Counted from the stretch's first letter, positions 1 through 13,012 are shown. The stretch is 64,000 nt of DNA from Anthopleura xanthogrammica (GCA_964019055.1 OZ025211.1:1440635-1504634); one strand, 5' to 3'. A program made the numbers and translations. The notes: generated from the sequence alone by a model not told the origin.

Positions 1-3000
1 TGTTCTGAACAGCCTGCTCCTGAACGTATAGAGCGGTGGGTTAAAAACTGAATTCAAAGTCAAACAGAGGAGAGGGAAGGCCGAGTTTAGTATCTCGGAC
101 ACCTCTCGTGAAATAGCGTTTGTTTCGCGATTAACACTGGCGAAAATCAACGATGAAATGACTGGAAGTAGGAAAAACAGCATGTTTGTCAACACTAAAC
201 TGAATACCCTCTTGGCTAACTCGATATCTGCGCGTACTCTCATGTTCTTGCTGGATCGCCGTACAAATATGTACATTTTTATGTACATAGGTATGGTTGC
301 AAGGTACATGAGACCCGACATACCTGCCACGATCGTGCTGTAATAAAACTGAACGGGATTCGACTTGACAGGGAAAACTGATATACAATAAGTATTAAGG
401 GAATAACTCCCAACACCAAGTATTGGAAGAATTGTTGCAGTTAGAGCCCACAACCAACATATAGCTGAAGCTACCAGAAGAGTGGTGGGACTCATTCTAC
501 TGTGACGTGGCCGAGTGCGCACTACACATTTGTATCGCTCTATTGTTAAAACAAATGCAAAACCCACAGCAAGACATATTCCAAGAACCCAAAAGAATCC
601 TATATATGCACAGTAATCGTGCGCAAATGTCATCATTTGGTCAAATGTTTTGAATGTATGAACAGATATGATCAGGACTGAATACACGCCGTTAAACAGA
701 TCCCCAATCCCGATATTACACACTAGAAGCATGTCCAAGTTCTTACGGAGACGTTTGGAGCGAATGATAGTTATGATTACAACTAAGTTTAACACTATGG
801 CTAAAGGACCGAGCAGATATTGCAGGTACATCACTGATAAAGTTGTATCTCGACAAGGTGCCTTCACTACTTCCTGAATCTCTGACTTACTGCACTTTGT
901 GTTTTCAACTACGCATGTTGCTAAGAAACCATAGTTCGCAAACCTTTGAACTGTTCTTGTTGCTGTAATAGTTTTCGTACGGCATGCATAACCTTTCATG
1001 TATTCCGTAGAACCTTCAGTAAACAGTTTAAGTTGGCTGGAGTTATTTGATTTGATAAGTGAACAGTCCCAGCAGTGTTGACCCCAGCTTACGCCTTGAA
1101 TGGTCCTGAGCTGTTGTACTCTCAAGAGACCGTTATCTGGTAACCATGGTGATGTTCCAGTCAGGTCTAACGTAGTTAGATTGGGTACGTGACTAATGAG
1201 TCGTGATGTTTTCCACTCTTTCATTGGATTCATGCTGAGATTGCTGTAAAAATAAAAACCAACAAACTTAAGTGCTTTTCATGTTATATGTCGTGCCTCC
1301 GTCCGTTAAGTGCATACGCGTGTTATTTAGCCGTTTTACATCATATTTAATTTCACATTTCCGTGTAAACTCAACACAGGGGCGTAGCCAGGGGGGCCCT
1401 CCTCCGGTTTTTTTTTTGGGGGGGGGGAGTTGGTCGTTTTTGTTTTGTTTTTTTTGGTTGGCCGTTTTTTTGGTTGATGTTCTGAAAACGGGTTCTCCCA
1501 TATCCCCCCCCCCCCCTCCCCCAATCCTGTCTACGCCCCTGCAACAATTAAAATAAGCGCCAAAGGCAAATCTCTTTTAAAACCAAGTGAAGTTTCACTA
1601 AAGAGCATTAAATTGTAAAGAGCGTTAAGAAAATCCGGAAACAACGCCTAATCAGGTAGTAGTTTAATACTCCAGTTTCACATTCGATGGAAACCGCTGT
1701 TTTTGAAGACCACAGACTCATTTGTACAGGCTTAGCCTCGCTTATAAGTCAGCTATTCAACGACATCATTAAAAGTCCGTGGGATTTCAAAACATTGGTA
1801 TTGTTCAACTTACACATTCTTTACATTACGGTTGACTTATGCAAATCATTAGCAACAGCCAACTGTAATGTAAAGAATGTGCAAGTTGAATAATACCAAT
1901 CTTTGAATAGATGACTTATAAACGAGGCTAAGCCTGTACAAATGAGTCTGTGGTCTTCAAAAACAGCGGTTTCCATCGAATGTGAAACTGGAGTATTGTT
2001 TGATATAGCACGAAAGGCCGCACTCCCTGTAGTATGACTCTGGTAGCTTGAATCTATACATCAACTAAACTGTGGTCACTAACAACAAATGTGTTGTAAT
2101 GAATGGTTCTTCATGTTGATCAAGTGACTGTATACATATGACTTGATACTCCGGCCAAGCTACATTATGCTGTAAGCTAATATTATATATCAGTCTTGCT
2201 ATCACGGAAAGTAATACCGCTAAAAATGACCTAATATGGCCTAGTATACTCTTGGTCCATATACCAGAATCTATCTCCCCCTCTATAGTGGAGGTAAGCA
2301 CTATGAATTACGTGAATGTTAAAAATACTTTGTATTCATATATCCAGCGACTTTGAATTGACGTCAGTGGTATTCTTTTAAATCCGATTTATTTATTTTT
2401 AACCAAACACTTTTAAGAATTAGCCATAGCTTTTAAAAGTTAAGTCAAAATCAAACAATAAAAGCTGTGCGCGGCTCAGTGGTGTTTTTGAACAGATCAT
2501 ATACTTACAGTGTTCGAAGAGCCGTCAGTCCTTGGAAAGCATTAGCTGATATATTCTGGATATCATTGTTGTATAACGAGCTGAAAATACAGTACGAAAA
2601 TCACTCAAAATTTAATTCGACTGAAACTTTCTTGGAATAATCTTTCCATACATCACTCTATACATTTCCCTTTATTTTGTAATCGGAATATTCGCTCGTT
2701 TCATACTCAATACTGAAAAAAAGAGACTTAAAATCAATTGTAATCTCAATAAATGTCAGTAAAGTCTTTCAGCCAACCTTTGAGCTTCATAGAAATAAAA
2801 TAAATCAAGAAGTTATTTACAAAGAAATGTATGGAGCGGTGTTTAGTGTTGAGTAAATGACGTCACTGACTACTTTAAAGATTCGCAAAAATATAACACT
2901 TCCCATCGGAATATCAAGAAAAAACTTTAACCAGTGTTTATTAGACCCTTAAAGATTGTTCAAGAAAAGTTTCAGCCGAATTAAATTTTGAGCGATTTTC

Positions 3001-5907
3001 GTACTAGTCCTACTTTGATATTCAATTCTGATGGGTGAAGGTTTTGTTCATGAGTCTTCAGTCTTGTTCCCAACCCTACCTCATACTCCACTAGCTTCAC
3101 CCCATCACACTCGACTTTTAAAATTAACTTTCTCAAGAAGGTTCTTACATTTCCTAAATTGATTAAGAGTGTTTATTTCATTGGTATATTTGTCTGATAT
3201 CATTGATAAGCTATAGTTAATGAGCACTATACATTTCTTACATCCTCGGCCTATAATATTAAAGTTTCTCAAATCAGTTGATTAAGAGCTGTTGGTTTAA
3301 TTCATATCATTACTCTGGCATACACGCATCAAGAGTTTCGCGTTACTGCTCTAAACGCATGCTCAGGGGATTGAAAAGTGGGATAATATTTTGTAAAATA
3401 TGCAATTTTTCGGTACATTTGATTCAGAATTCACTTAATGGTACGTGATCTTGAATATTTAATGAAAATTGTGCTTGACAAGAAAAATACAACTAAAATA
3501 TAGCATATTTTACAAAATATTTTATAAAATAGTTCAGATATAACGCGTGCTCTGATTGGCTGATAGCCGTGTTTACATGAGGCTATGTAAACACGGCAAG
3601 TTTCAATATTTTATAAAACATATAGAAAACGTTTTGCCGTGTTTACATAGCCTGATATAAACACTCGGGAAAGTTTGGGAGAAGTCTTGAGCTCTGTGTA
3701 AACCTCGCCTGCGGCTCGGTTTTACACAACAGCTCTCGACTTCTCCCAAACTTCCCTCGTGTTTATATCAGGCTGTGTAAACACGGCAAAAGTTTTCTAT
3801 TTGTTAAATCCCACTTTTTCATCGCCTGAGCATGCGCTTAGAGCAGTAGCGCGGAACTATGCATGCATATCCTTGAGCGCGTTTTTATTACTTACAGAGA
3901 TACTAGACCAGTAAAATGGATGAATATTCCATCTTGAAGAGAACTCGTACTGCTGTTAAATATTTCCCTAAGGAAAACAAAAATTCAAAGAAACTATTAA
4001 AAACCCTGTTGCCATGGCTACTAAAAGGTTAGCTTTAAGATGTTAATAAAACAGATGATAACTAGCGGTAAGCTAGTGTGGGCTGCGTCGGTGTTTCTAA
4101 TGAAACAGTTGTGATAAAAAGTTAAATTTTACACCGTAAAAAATAAGAAAGATCACTTACTGACGTTTCGGACGCTAGTCCTTCGTCGGAGTAAAAAAGC
4201 TTTTTTACTCCGACGAAGGACTAGCGTCCGAAACGTCAGTAAGTGATCTTTCTTATTTTTTACGGTGTAAAATTTAACTTTTTATCACAACTGTTAATAA
4301 AACAGTCAACAGGCTGAGCCTGATATTGATGATAATATATTCAATACGTCAACCGGGTCTGCGTGAGGTAGACTTTTCAAGAAAAAACTTGTCATGGAAT
4401 AAAATTAAAATGGAACACATCATAGTATTAGCGCTTGGCGCGGATCTCTTTTAGAGTGTCTTTTTATAAATCTGTAAAGTAAATATAGCGAAAACGGCAC
4501 TTAATCAAGTTTACAAACAGTAGGTGTGTGGTAAGTGGTATTGTTTAGTTCTATTCGAGAGCTACTCATCGAAATTAAATGCAATATATCTTTGATTGAC
4601 TGACTGTGATCAAGTTTAGTCAGTACGTCTGCATGCTGATAATTATTTCTTATTTTGTATTGTATCGTCGATATTTGAGATATATAGATGACTGTCTTTC
4701 ATTTTATTTCAGTCTCATCAAAAGAGACTTATTTCTTATTTTGTATTGTATCGTCGATATTTGAGATATATAGATGACTGTCTTTCATTTTATTTCAGTC
4801 TCATCAAAAGAGACTTATTTCTTATTTTGTATTGTATCGTCGATATTTGAGATATATAGATGACTGTCTTTCATTTTATTTCAGTCTCATCAAAAGAGAC
4901 TTATTTCTTATTTCGTATTGTATCGTCGATATTTGAGATATACAGTTGACTTTCTTTCATATTATTTCAGTCTCATCAAAAGACCTGTCAACTCTTGTGT
5001 ACATAGTTCGATGTATTTATAGAACAGTTGCTCTTGGATTGGTGCTCATGAGAAAAACAAACCAAGTAGTTTCACTTCTGTTCAAGTTATCGGTGGTAAA
5101 TCGATAGAAAATGAAAATATCTTCGGGGCATTCAACTTAAGATCAGTGTATATCCGTGTTCCGTGTCCGTTGTCCGCGAATCAATTTATCAAATGTGGCA
5201 GTAGGTTGAGGTGACTACAGCAAGTTATCAAAATAATGACAGAGCTTCTTCAAATAAATCAGTTAACTTTCTCATTCCAATTTATGAGGAGTTATACTCT
5301 ACTTTAATTTGACGATGATTGGAGGTATTATTTTGATAGTGGTGCTAGAATATAGCCTCCATATCGTTAGATCCTAAACTCTTCTCTAATTTTCATCAAG
5401 TTCCCACATCCGTTTTCCCATCTAGAATATTATCAAACCAATTGACACTTCTAAAACATTAAAAAAAATTGTTTGTTGACTTCATATCCGCCGTCCCCAC
5501 AAGCGCCCTATTGATCATTTAAATATAGAGAACGTAAAGGAAAAAGGAAAAACATCTTGGTTCATATATCTATTCTAGACTTCTTTGTGAGGACTTCTTT
5601 CTGGGGACTTTTATCCGAGATTTTCTTTTTTTGTAACTTTCTATCATGGCCTACATCTATCCATGCTTCTTAACATCTTTAACAATCTGTGTATCTAATA
5701 TATATATTATTAAATTTAATTCAGTTGTACTTACAAAGAGCAGACACTTGAATTCGGCTGTGGTAAATCTTGAAGGTCTCGTACGGTGATATGCTTAACT
5801 TCACCATCAATGCCATCATGAAGGCAAGGATGGAGAAGAACTTGTACAGCATCCACTTTATAAAAACACAAGATAAAAAGTAGCGGCAAGTAAACTCGTT
5901 GCTCCAT
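1..5907 (-). CDS. LRR-containing class A GPCR, copy 1 (C-terminus cut by window edge)
   Basis: Four coding exons on the minus strand: 5907-5735, 3967-3896, 2580-2509 and 1243-1. The frame is open for 520 codons to base 1. The ATG lies directly after a CAG acceptor, so a 5'UTR intron is likely. A signal peptide (MEQRVYLPLLFILCF...) is followed by a short Cys-containing N-terminus. Two exons of exactly 72 bp each encode one leucine-rich repeat, joined in phase 2 as in glycoprotein-hormone/relaxin receptor genes. The last exon holds another LRR, a Cys-rich hinge (WDCS, YACRTK) and seven membrane segments with an ERY box (IERYK) and NPPLY at the NPxxY position. Role (family): hormone- or peptide-sensing G-protein-coupled receptor at the plasma membrane; ligand unknown. 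Only one or two LRR exons is few for an LGR, so this is an LGR-related cnidarian receptor rather than an ortholog of a named one. It is a tandem paralog of the gene at 13-18 kb. Confidence 0.85.
1377..1541. mobile_element. palindromic element with GGGGCGTAGCC ends
   Basis: Begins CAGGGGCGTAGCCAG and ends CTACGCCCCTG, its complement. The interior is a run of T and G answered by a run of C. The same termini flank 60294-60530. A short non-autonomous DNA element in intron 3 of GPCR copy 1. Confidence 0.6.
1666..1997. mobile_element. long inverted-repeat MITE
   Basis: Arms of more than 100 bp (left from AATACTCCAGTTTCACATTC, right ending in its complement) flank a short centre. The whole 332 bp can fold into one hairpin. 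No transposase is present. Intron of GPCR copy 1. Confidence 0.75.
3340..3852. mobile_element. MITE with a second palindromic element nested inside
   Basis: The outer ends (GCGTTACTGCTCTAAACGCATGC / GCATGCGCTTAGAGCAGTAGCGC) match the intact 226-bp copy at 32706-32931. From about 3520 to 3808 an extra palindrome appears, with arms containing GCCGTGTTTACATAG and CTTCTCCCAAACTT. It is absent from the other copy, so it is a later insertion. Confidence 0.7.
4104..4295. repeat. perfect 192-bp palindrome without spacer
   Basis: Two 96-bp arms meet at AAGCTT (centre 4199/4200) with no mismatch found. Each arm contains a hammerhead-like stretch (GACGAAGGACTAGCGTCCGA then AACGTC). Intron 1 of GPCR copy 1. 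Confidence 0.9.
4643..4986 (+). repeat. 86-bp tandem repeat, four copies
   Basis: Units start at 4643, 4729, 4815 and 4901 (TTATTTCTTATTTTGTATTG). The first three are nearly identical and the fourth is diverged. Each contains a pyrimidine-rich CATTTTATTTCAG acceptor-like site. Intron 1 of GPCR copy 1. Confidence 0.9.
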
Positions 5908-7140
5908 CTGGAATGACAAACAAGATATAATGAATGAAAATCACTAGCTGGCTGGCTGTCGTACTCGATGAAGTGATCACCTGGCTTATAAACATCATGC
6001 ACTTTGTCAGCACCGCACAGCAAACAAGCCTGATTCGTCCAATGAAATACGATTACTACGACGAGATGTTGATATTACTGTTGCGTTTTGAAAATAGCAG
6101 AAAAACGAATAATATCAAGGTCTGGTATACATAATGTGGTCTAATTGATAGGGAAATTAATGAACTGGTTGTTTGAAAAAATGATCGACGAGGAAATTTA
6201 GAGTAGTAAAAAAACAGGATGAATGAACGTACTGACTGATAATTACGATTATTGAGAAGATATGAAAATAACCCGGGGGGGGGGGGGGGGGGCACCAAAA
6301 AACCTTTTAGCTTCCAACCGTACCGGCGTATTCAGGGTTAAGAATTTCTTTTGGATCTTAGACAGGGTTATAATTTACAGTGTTGTGTCTTGAACATATT
6401 CTTGTCTTAGATAGGGTCAGGGTCTTCGGATTCCTTCATCCCTATCACTGAACCACCCCTTATCCCCCCCCTCCGGGAAAAAATTCGGGAACTGAAAAAG
6501 AACTATTCCAGCAAGCTATAAATAGCACTTCAGCGAAGCTGCTTTCCTGTTTCTCTCAGACACAACGGTACGAAGCCTTTTCGTGCAGTTATAGCAGCCT
6601 GGAATAGGTTTGATTATTCGATATCGAAACAGGTGGCTTCAGCTGGCCTTCCTGCCCCGTAGGTGATGACACGTCGCTCTTAACAATAGGCTATTACACT
6701 AGCTTGCATGCATGTATAAAGATGAATCCTGTGTATTTGCTGCGAGTCATGCATTAGCCGAGCAGCGACACTAATCTTGACGGTTGGGATCCCTGTGTTT
6801 TAGATGGCAAGAAAAATCTCGATTTGTGTTTGTCTTTCGAGATGATTTTCGGAGCATGCAGTAGGTATGTTAAGCGGGATTCTCTTACATTCAGTCGATG
6901 AATTGTTAAATTTGTTTGTCTTTTCAAGCAAGTAGGCCAATACTTTTTTTTTTTCATCAAGTCAAACTTAAATTTGTTTTCCGTTAAGTTTATGAACATT
7001 GGTCTTCCTGTGGCCACAATGGACTGGTGCTGCCAAAATGGCGGACGCTCGGCTTCTAAGCTTTGAAATAAAAGCTTAATATTGTAAAGAAAGGTCTGAA
7101 CCCAGGTGAATGGATATTTATCGAAGTAACAATATTTGTA

Positions 7141-7260
7141 TTATGATCATCCGGGTGGATGTAGTCCTGAGAAGGACTGTTTGATGTGACTGACGTTTTG
7201 ACAACCTGAGCGGAAGTCATCTTCAGAGTCAAGTGAAGGATAAAGTCAGATAGGTCATAT
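7141..7260 (-). mobile_element. retroelement-like fragment with hammerhead-like core
   Basis: On the minus strand CTGAAGA is followed by a hairpin (GACTTCC ... AGGTTGTC) and AAAACGTCAGTCA. This fits the CUGANGA-stem II-GAAAC layout of hammerhead motifs carried by Penelope-like elements, with one core change (G to A before AAAC). No protein-coding part is seen. Confidence 0.4.
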
Positions 7261-7936
7261 TTATACTGCAGTACTTTTCATTGAGTTCCAAGGAAATCGT
7301 AGGCATTTGATATGGGTTGGTCCATGGACCAGGTCTACAAATGGATCGATTGACCGGGTTCACTGGCATAGGTGTTCCATAGACAAGGGATTTTGCCAGT
7401 ACCACTGTACTTTACTCAAATCAAAACGTAAACACCACAGATAATACACATTATTATTTATCATTATTTATCATTATTAAAATCAGTTTTTTCGATGTAT
7501 TAAAATTTTTATTTTACTCGTTTTCTGGTTACTCGGTTTACTCGTTACTCCGTTACTCGTTTTAGTAACACCCCTTTAGAGAGGATCCATCCCCAACACA
7601 GAAATGTTGTCCCTGAATTAAATATGTAATTGTAATTGATACTACCAGCTAACTGTTGACTCACATGACCTAACTTCTTAGCCAGTGATAAGCTTATTTC
7701 ATTTATGCTAACGTGAATTTAAGCCAGCGTTGAGTCCATTTATAAATTAATTATATCCATTTTGAAATCACCAGCAAATCCTGCAATCTGATTGGCTCTC
7801 AGCAGTGCGATTTATTGACTAATCGCACTATTTTGAGTTTCAAATCGCACTGTTTTGAAGAGCCAATGAAATTGCAGAAAACATGAATTTGACCAATCAG
7901 ATCACAGAAAACAGAAGGCAATTTAAAGCATGAGAA

Positions 7937-8056
7937 AAATTTTTGAATGAGATTTTGTAGGTGAAAATGGATGAAATTGAGAAAATGGATATAGATTACT
8001 AATGATTTTCTCAATTTCATCCATTTTCACCTACAAAATCTCATTGAAAAATTTTT
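7937..8056. repeat. short-spacer inverted repeat
   Basis: Arms of about 48 bp (AAATTTTTGAATGAGATTTT ... and its complement) around a spacer of roughly 20 bp. Hairpin-forming, MITE-like. Confidence 0.7.
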
Positions 8057-11000
8057 GAATTAGTAATGATTTAAAAAAAAAAATATCATAAAACAAGGAA
8101 TAAAGTGGTAATTTTGGTCTGAAGTCGAACTTGTGATTAACAAATATTGCACTCCCGCCGCGCGGTACCATTGTAAATTTTATAGCAGTTTCTTTTTCTG
8201 TTTTAATTGTTTTTCATATATCATTAGAGACAGCTATACTATTTGATCACCAGTATTATTTTTGTCAGCTGCACCAAAACAAATAAAGGACACGAAGAGA
8301 CATGCATTGCCATCAGTGGATAAATCTTACTTAGGCCTAGTAACCACAATCACTTAGATATTATATAGAAGTTATTCAACACAGACTTGCAGCACTTCAC
8401 TTGCAATATGCAACTACTAGTATACCCGACCCAAATACACGATGTGTGTATATGTTGTATATACCTTGTGTTTCATCCAATTGAATCATGGTGGGTCAGT
8501 CAATACTAGCTTTTAAGAGAGGGGATGTCAGCCACAAAAATCAAACACTTCATGGCACAAGTCTAAAATTCGATTTTGCTCATATTCTAACCTTAGATAG
8601 GCTTTAACCTAAATAGCATCGTGGTGTAGTTCGTTTGGAAAACTAAGATTGCTTATTTTCCTTGAAAAACAAGAAAATTTATTTTTCGGAATTTCGGTCC
8701 TTTGACTAGTGAAAAAAAATTGGCTACCGTGTTCAGAGGCTCGCGTCGCAAAGAAAAGTAATTCAGACACATAAAAGCACCACGATCTTATTATTTGTCA
8801 TCTTAACTTCCATTAGGAACATTTGTAGCTATTTCAGAGTCCTTTTTCAAGACGAAAAAAAAATTTTTTTATCCATACGATAGAGAAAGTTTTAAAAAAA
8901 TCATTTTTGGTATGTGCTATATGGAATAATTGGCTAAAAACATTTTCCAGTTGAAGTTAAGATGTTATATTTGTTATATAAAGTTATAGAATGTTATATA
9001 TTCCACTGAAATTCGTCTGGGTTATAATTAATCTATAGCGGAAATAAAAAGCTTGGAATTTAGAAAATTCAGCAAATGGTCTGTCAAATGGCACAAACAA
9101 CACAATAAACCAGTGATTATTCTTTCTTCAAGCAGTATTCTAAAGTCAAACTACTTTAAAAGGCCTAAGTTATCATTTATGAGTTAACAAATAACTCTTG
9201 CAGACTCCTATTCCAATACGCTGTCGCGAGAAGTTCGCAAGAAGTGGACTATAGTGTAAACAAACTCTTGAAATAACAAAGTGCTTACCGTATTCTTCCG
9301 TATTCTCGGCTACTTTCAGAATATTCTGCCTTATTCGGTGAATATAGCTAATAGATAGGCGAAGGATAAGTAGTTGTTCTATTTTTCTTGCGATGTATAA
9401 ACTGACATGCAATCCTCAATGCTGCTGGTAACGATATGAATTAAAACAACACACGTCAAGTATAACTGACAGTACACTGATTATGATAAGACATTGTGTG
9501 TTTTGGATTTTATGTGATGGACTTCCTTTAAATTAAACAATTTTTACCTTCAAAATTATTTTTGATAAAAGATGTTCAGGTACTTGCAATGCAGCTACAG
9601 GTGTTAGGAGATGTAAGTAGGGCTTCTTGCGTCTTATCTTAACGTGGGACGTGTCAAGCTCGAAGGAGGCCCGTGAAGGGGCCACAGATTTCCTCAGCCA
9701 AGGATAGATTGGTTGAACTTAAGACCCATTTACACTGGTGATTTTTGCTGTGATTTCTGAGTCGATTTTGAAAATATAATGAATTATATCTTATGCTTCT
9801 AAAAAGACTTTTTTTGTCCAGGTAATCTTGGGAATAAAACTTTACAAGTTAATCCTTTACCACATTCTTGACTATGACCAAAATCCCCTCCAAAATCGCT
9901 CGTGTAAACGAGGCTTTAGATGCTATTTCGAAAATAAAATAAAGAAATAACAGTTTCCCGAGTCGCCAGACTACTAAGAGTGACACCTCAGTTTTGTAAA
10001 TTTTTCTCGATTCTGATTGGCTAATATTTTCCACAGATCAGCTGGACATGTATGCCTGGTTTGGAAGTGATTTTGTCGGAACTGGGCGCTAGATTGATTG
10101 ATACATATTGTTCTTTCGAATTATAGTTCTTGTTCGTCGTCAGTAAATACGAGATCATGTGATCAAGTGAATAGAATGCCGTACCCACAAGTAATCCGTT
10201 CGAGAAATTATCTCCAATGTATGTATCAGGGGTGCTCGAAAAATAAACTTTTCCGATTAAAATTGCATCGTACGGATTTCTGGAGGCAAGCCGTAGCAAT
10301 ACCACTTGGAAACATGAAGATATATATATAATAAAATTTTTGGAGCGACTACCGAGTTACTTTAATTTCGCGATTTCATTGAATAAATAATTTATTGTTC
10401 GTTTCTAAATACCAACATTCCTTGAACAACATGAGTTGACAAATATTGACAACAACAAAAAATATTTCGCGCTAGTTCGTTAGTTTTTGATCATGACTGC
10501 ATGGAGTACGATGATTACTGGAGGCGCTTTGTTCTCAGTAACTTCTTTTATCTCTGCTTCTTAATGGTCAAAAAATCTTTATTTTCTCAATAATTGAAAT
10601 TCACTTAATTTTTGCGTCATATTTTTTGGCCAACACTTTAATTTCGCGATTTTTTGGAAATCGCATTGAATTAAAATGTCGTGGAAATTTCATGTAATAA
10701 GGAAGCTAGTCATGCACCAACCTGCAGTTTTGATATTAGTAGATATCTCTTGGTGAAAAAAATGGTTGAAACCGGCTACTGATAAAGTTATTGTTGAATG
10801 AGTTTGCGAGTAATCGTTGAAACTATAAGGTTGGTTGCGCTTGTCTCATCAAGAATATAGGTGCCATTGCTGAATGACCGAGGCACAGACTTGATGTCTA
10901 TATTTTCCCCTAAAAGAATTGCCTTTTAATCCGCCTTTTGAAGTGTGTTATGTTATTTTTGAAGTTTCACCAATTCATGCTGTTTGAATCATTGTTTATC

Positions 11001-11513
11001 AAGTTTCTCCCCGTTTTTGTGAAGTTAATAACGGTTTTTGCATCTCAACGTCCAGCCGTGATAAAAGGACAGAATGAAGATAGCATCATGAGTGTCATAC
11101 ATTATTCACTTGGAGAGATCAGAAATTGACTTGAAAGCATTATCCACGTTCGTCCGGCACACCTGCAGAAGAAGCTCACAAAACTAAATAGTTATTTCCA
11201 TTAGCTGCACAGCGGGTTTATGATGCTGACAAGAGCTTCCTCGCTATATGTTGTTTTTATTGAAGGATAATGCTTATTGTAATAACCAAGCTAATGGATA
11301 ATCACAAATCCTGCAATCTGATTGGCTAGGCTGCTTATACTACAGATCTATTAGTGATACTGAGCCTATTTATATAGATATCAATAACACATCAAGTTAA
11401 TGGCGTTTGCCTCCAGTTTTGTCCAGATCTTGGTTATTTCTGTATTCTTTCATCACTGCCATACATGTTAGCTTGTTTATAATATAACTATACAGGTCCT
11501 CTTACTGTATAGA

Positions 11514-11693
11514 CCTAATCGTCTAACGCGTTCAGTGCTATGTACGTTTCCACCCAATTCAAAAACTTTGGGAATAATAAATTTTGTTTCAAAAAAATTC
11601 CATGTGATATCGAATTATGACAGACAAAGAATCTTATTCCCAGAGGATTTGAATTGGGTGGAAACGTACATAGCAACGCGTTAGACGATTAGG
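11514..11693. mobile_element. MITE with CCTAATCGTCTAACGCGTT termini
   Basis: The terminal repeats are exact over 19 bp (CCTAATCGTCTAACGCGTT and its complement). A subterminal inverted pair (CTATGTACGTTTCCACCCAA) follows. 180 bp in total with no coding content. Confidence 0.8.
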
Positions 11694-12155
11694 TGTATTC
11701 TTTCATCATTGATATCAACAGACGTCACTTCCGGTAGTATGTCCGTTTTAACCGGCTTGGAAAATGTTGGAGGTTGTCTGTGTATCTTGTTTCATGGTTT
11801 CATGTTGTAAAAATAGTCAGAATACTTTGAGGAGTTATTTTGATGTGATTTGATTTAAGAATAGCTAGTTGCCCCCCAGTCAACCATTGGTTGCCCCCCC
11901 CAGTCAAATCCAGAAAAGTCACGTGATTGATAGTAAGCAAATTGCTATAACTTTCTCGTCCTTGATTGGGCTGGCCCCGGCACGTGGAAGGGACGGTACA
12001 TTCACGTACATACAGAAATTATGGTCGAATTAAGCAAGACTCAGTCATATATTATTGTTATCCTTATTATTCTACAGGTTTCGACTTTCTTTGTGTATTA
12101 CAACATACTTTTGACATTGACTAGCTTTATTCATTATGAGTCTAAACTTTGATAG

Positions 12156-12327
12156 AAAATTGATCAGAAAAACAAACGCATAGAGATTACTACGTTTCGA
12201 TATCGTCCGATGTCATTATCAAGTGAATTAAATAAGTAAAGTGTTACTCATTTAACTCACTTGATAATGACATCGGACGATGTCGAAACGTAGTAATCTC
12301 TTTGCGGTTGTTTTTCTGATCAATTTT
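12156..12327. mobile_element. palindromic element with hammerhead-like arms
   Basis: Arms start AAAATTGATCAGAAAAACAA and run about 75 bp to a short centre. The right arm reads TTGATAA, then hairpin GACATC-GGAC-GATGTC, then GAAACGTAG. That is a hammerhead-like layout with two core substitutions. Confidence 0.6.
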
Positions 12328-13012
12328 ATTTATTATATCTTATATATATATGTATATGATATATATTACGTAATAGTTATTCTCTTCTGCTCGACTAATG
12401 TTTTACTTTAGATCTTGTTTTTTGTTCTTTCTAGATGTCTATTCTGTTTTACATAGATATACATGTGTCCTTAAGCCCAGTTCAAAACGTCGAACTTTTA
12501 CCGCGTCGAATCTTATTGCCTTTTTTGAGGTCGAGTGCTGTTTCCCCTTAAACTAGTAGAAGTATGTAGACCAAACTTAGCACGTGCCGTCTCTTGGCGT
12601 TAAGCAAAATAACGGATGTCTCATATGGCAGATCTCTGCGTTTTCTTAGCCGCTGTCCACAAAGGCAATGAGATTCGATGCTGCAAAAGTTCGACTGAGC
12701 TGGATCTTATGGCCACGAGATTACGAGCACACGTTTGGTTATGGCTAACTAGGATGTGTGTGGCCAGTCACTGATGTGGTTCCACGGCTCATTGTGCACA
12801 ACATCTGCGTCTTTTCTTATCTTCCAATGGATTTTCCTCTTTTACTTGTCTGAGTTGAGTTTAAATATCATTTACCCGTCATTACTCTAGAACTATTAGA
12901 GTAGTTGAACCAATCCCGGGCTGTTTATTCCTTCCAGTAGTTTACTGTATATTGTCAATATTTTTTTAGATATCAACTAGTCAATATTTACATCTACGCT
13001 AAAGGCGATTTT

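Noticed and set aside
4104..4295. CRISPR-like or prokaryotic repeat
   Set aside because: Single palindrome, eukaryotic context, no spacer array.
6275..6292. Poly-G runs here and at 31626, 43459 and 56961 as functional G-quadruplexes
   Set aside because: Homopolymers prone to sequencing error; no gene-linked placement pattern beyond membership in repeats.
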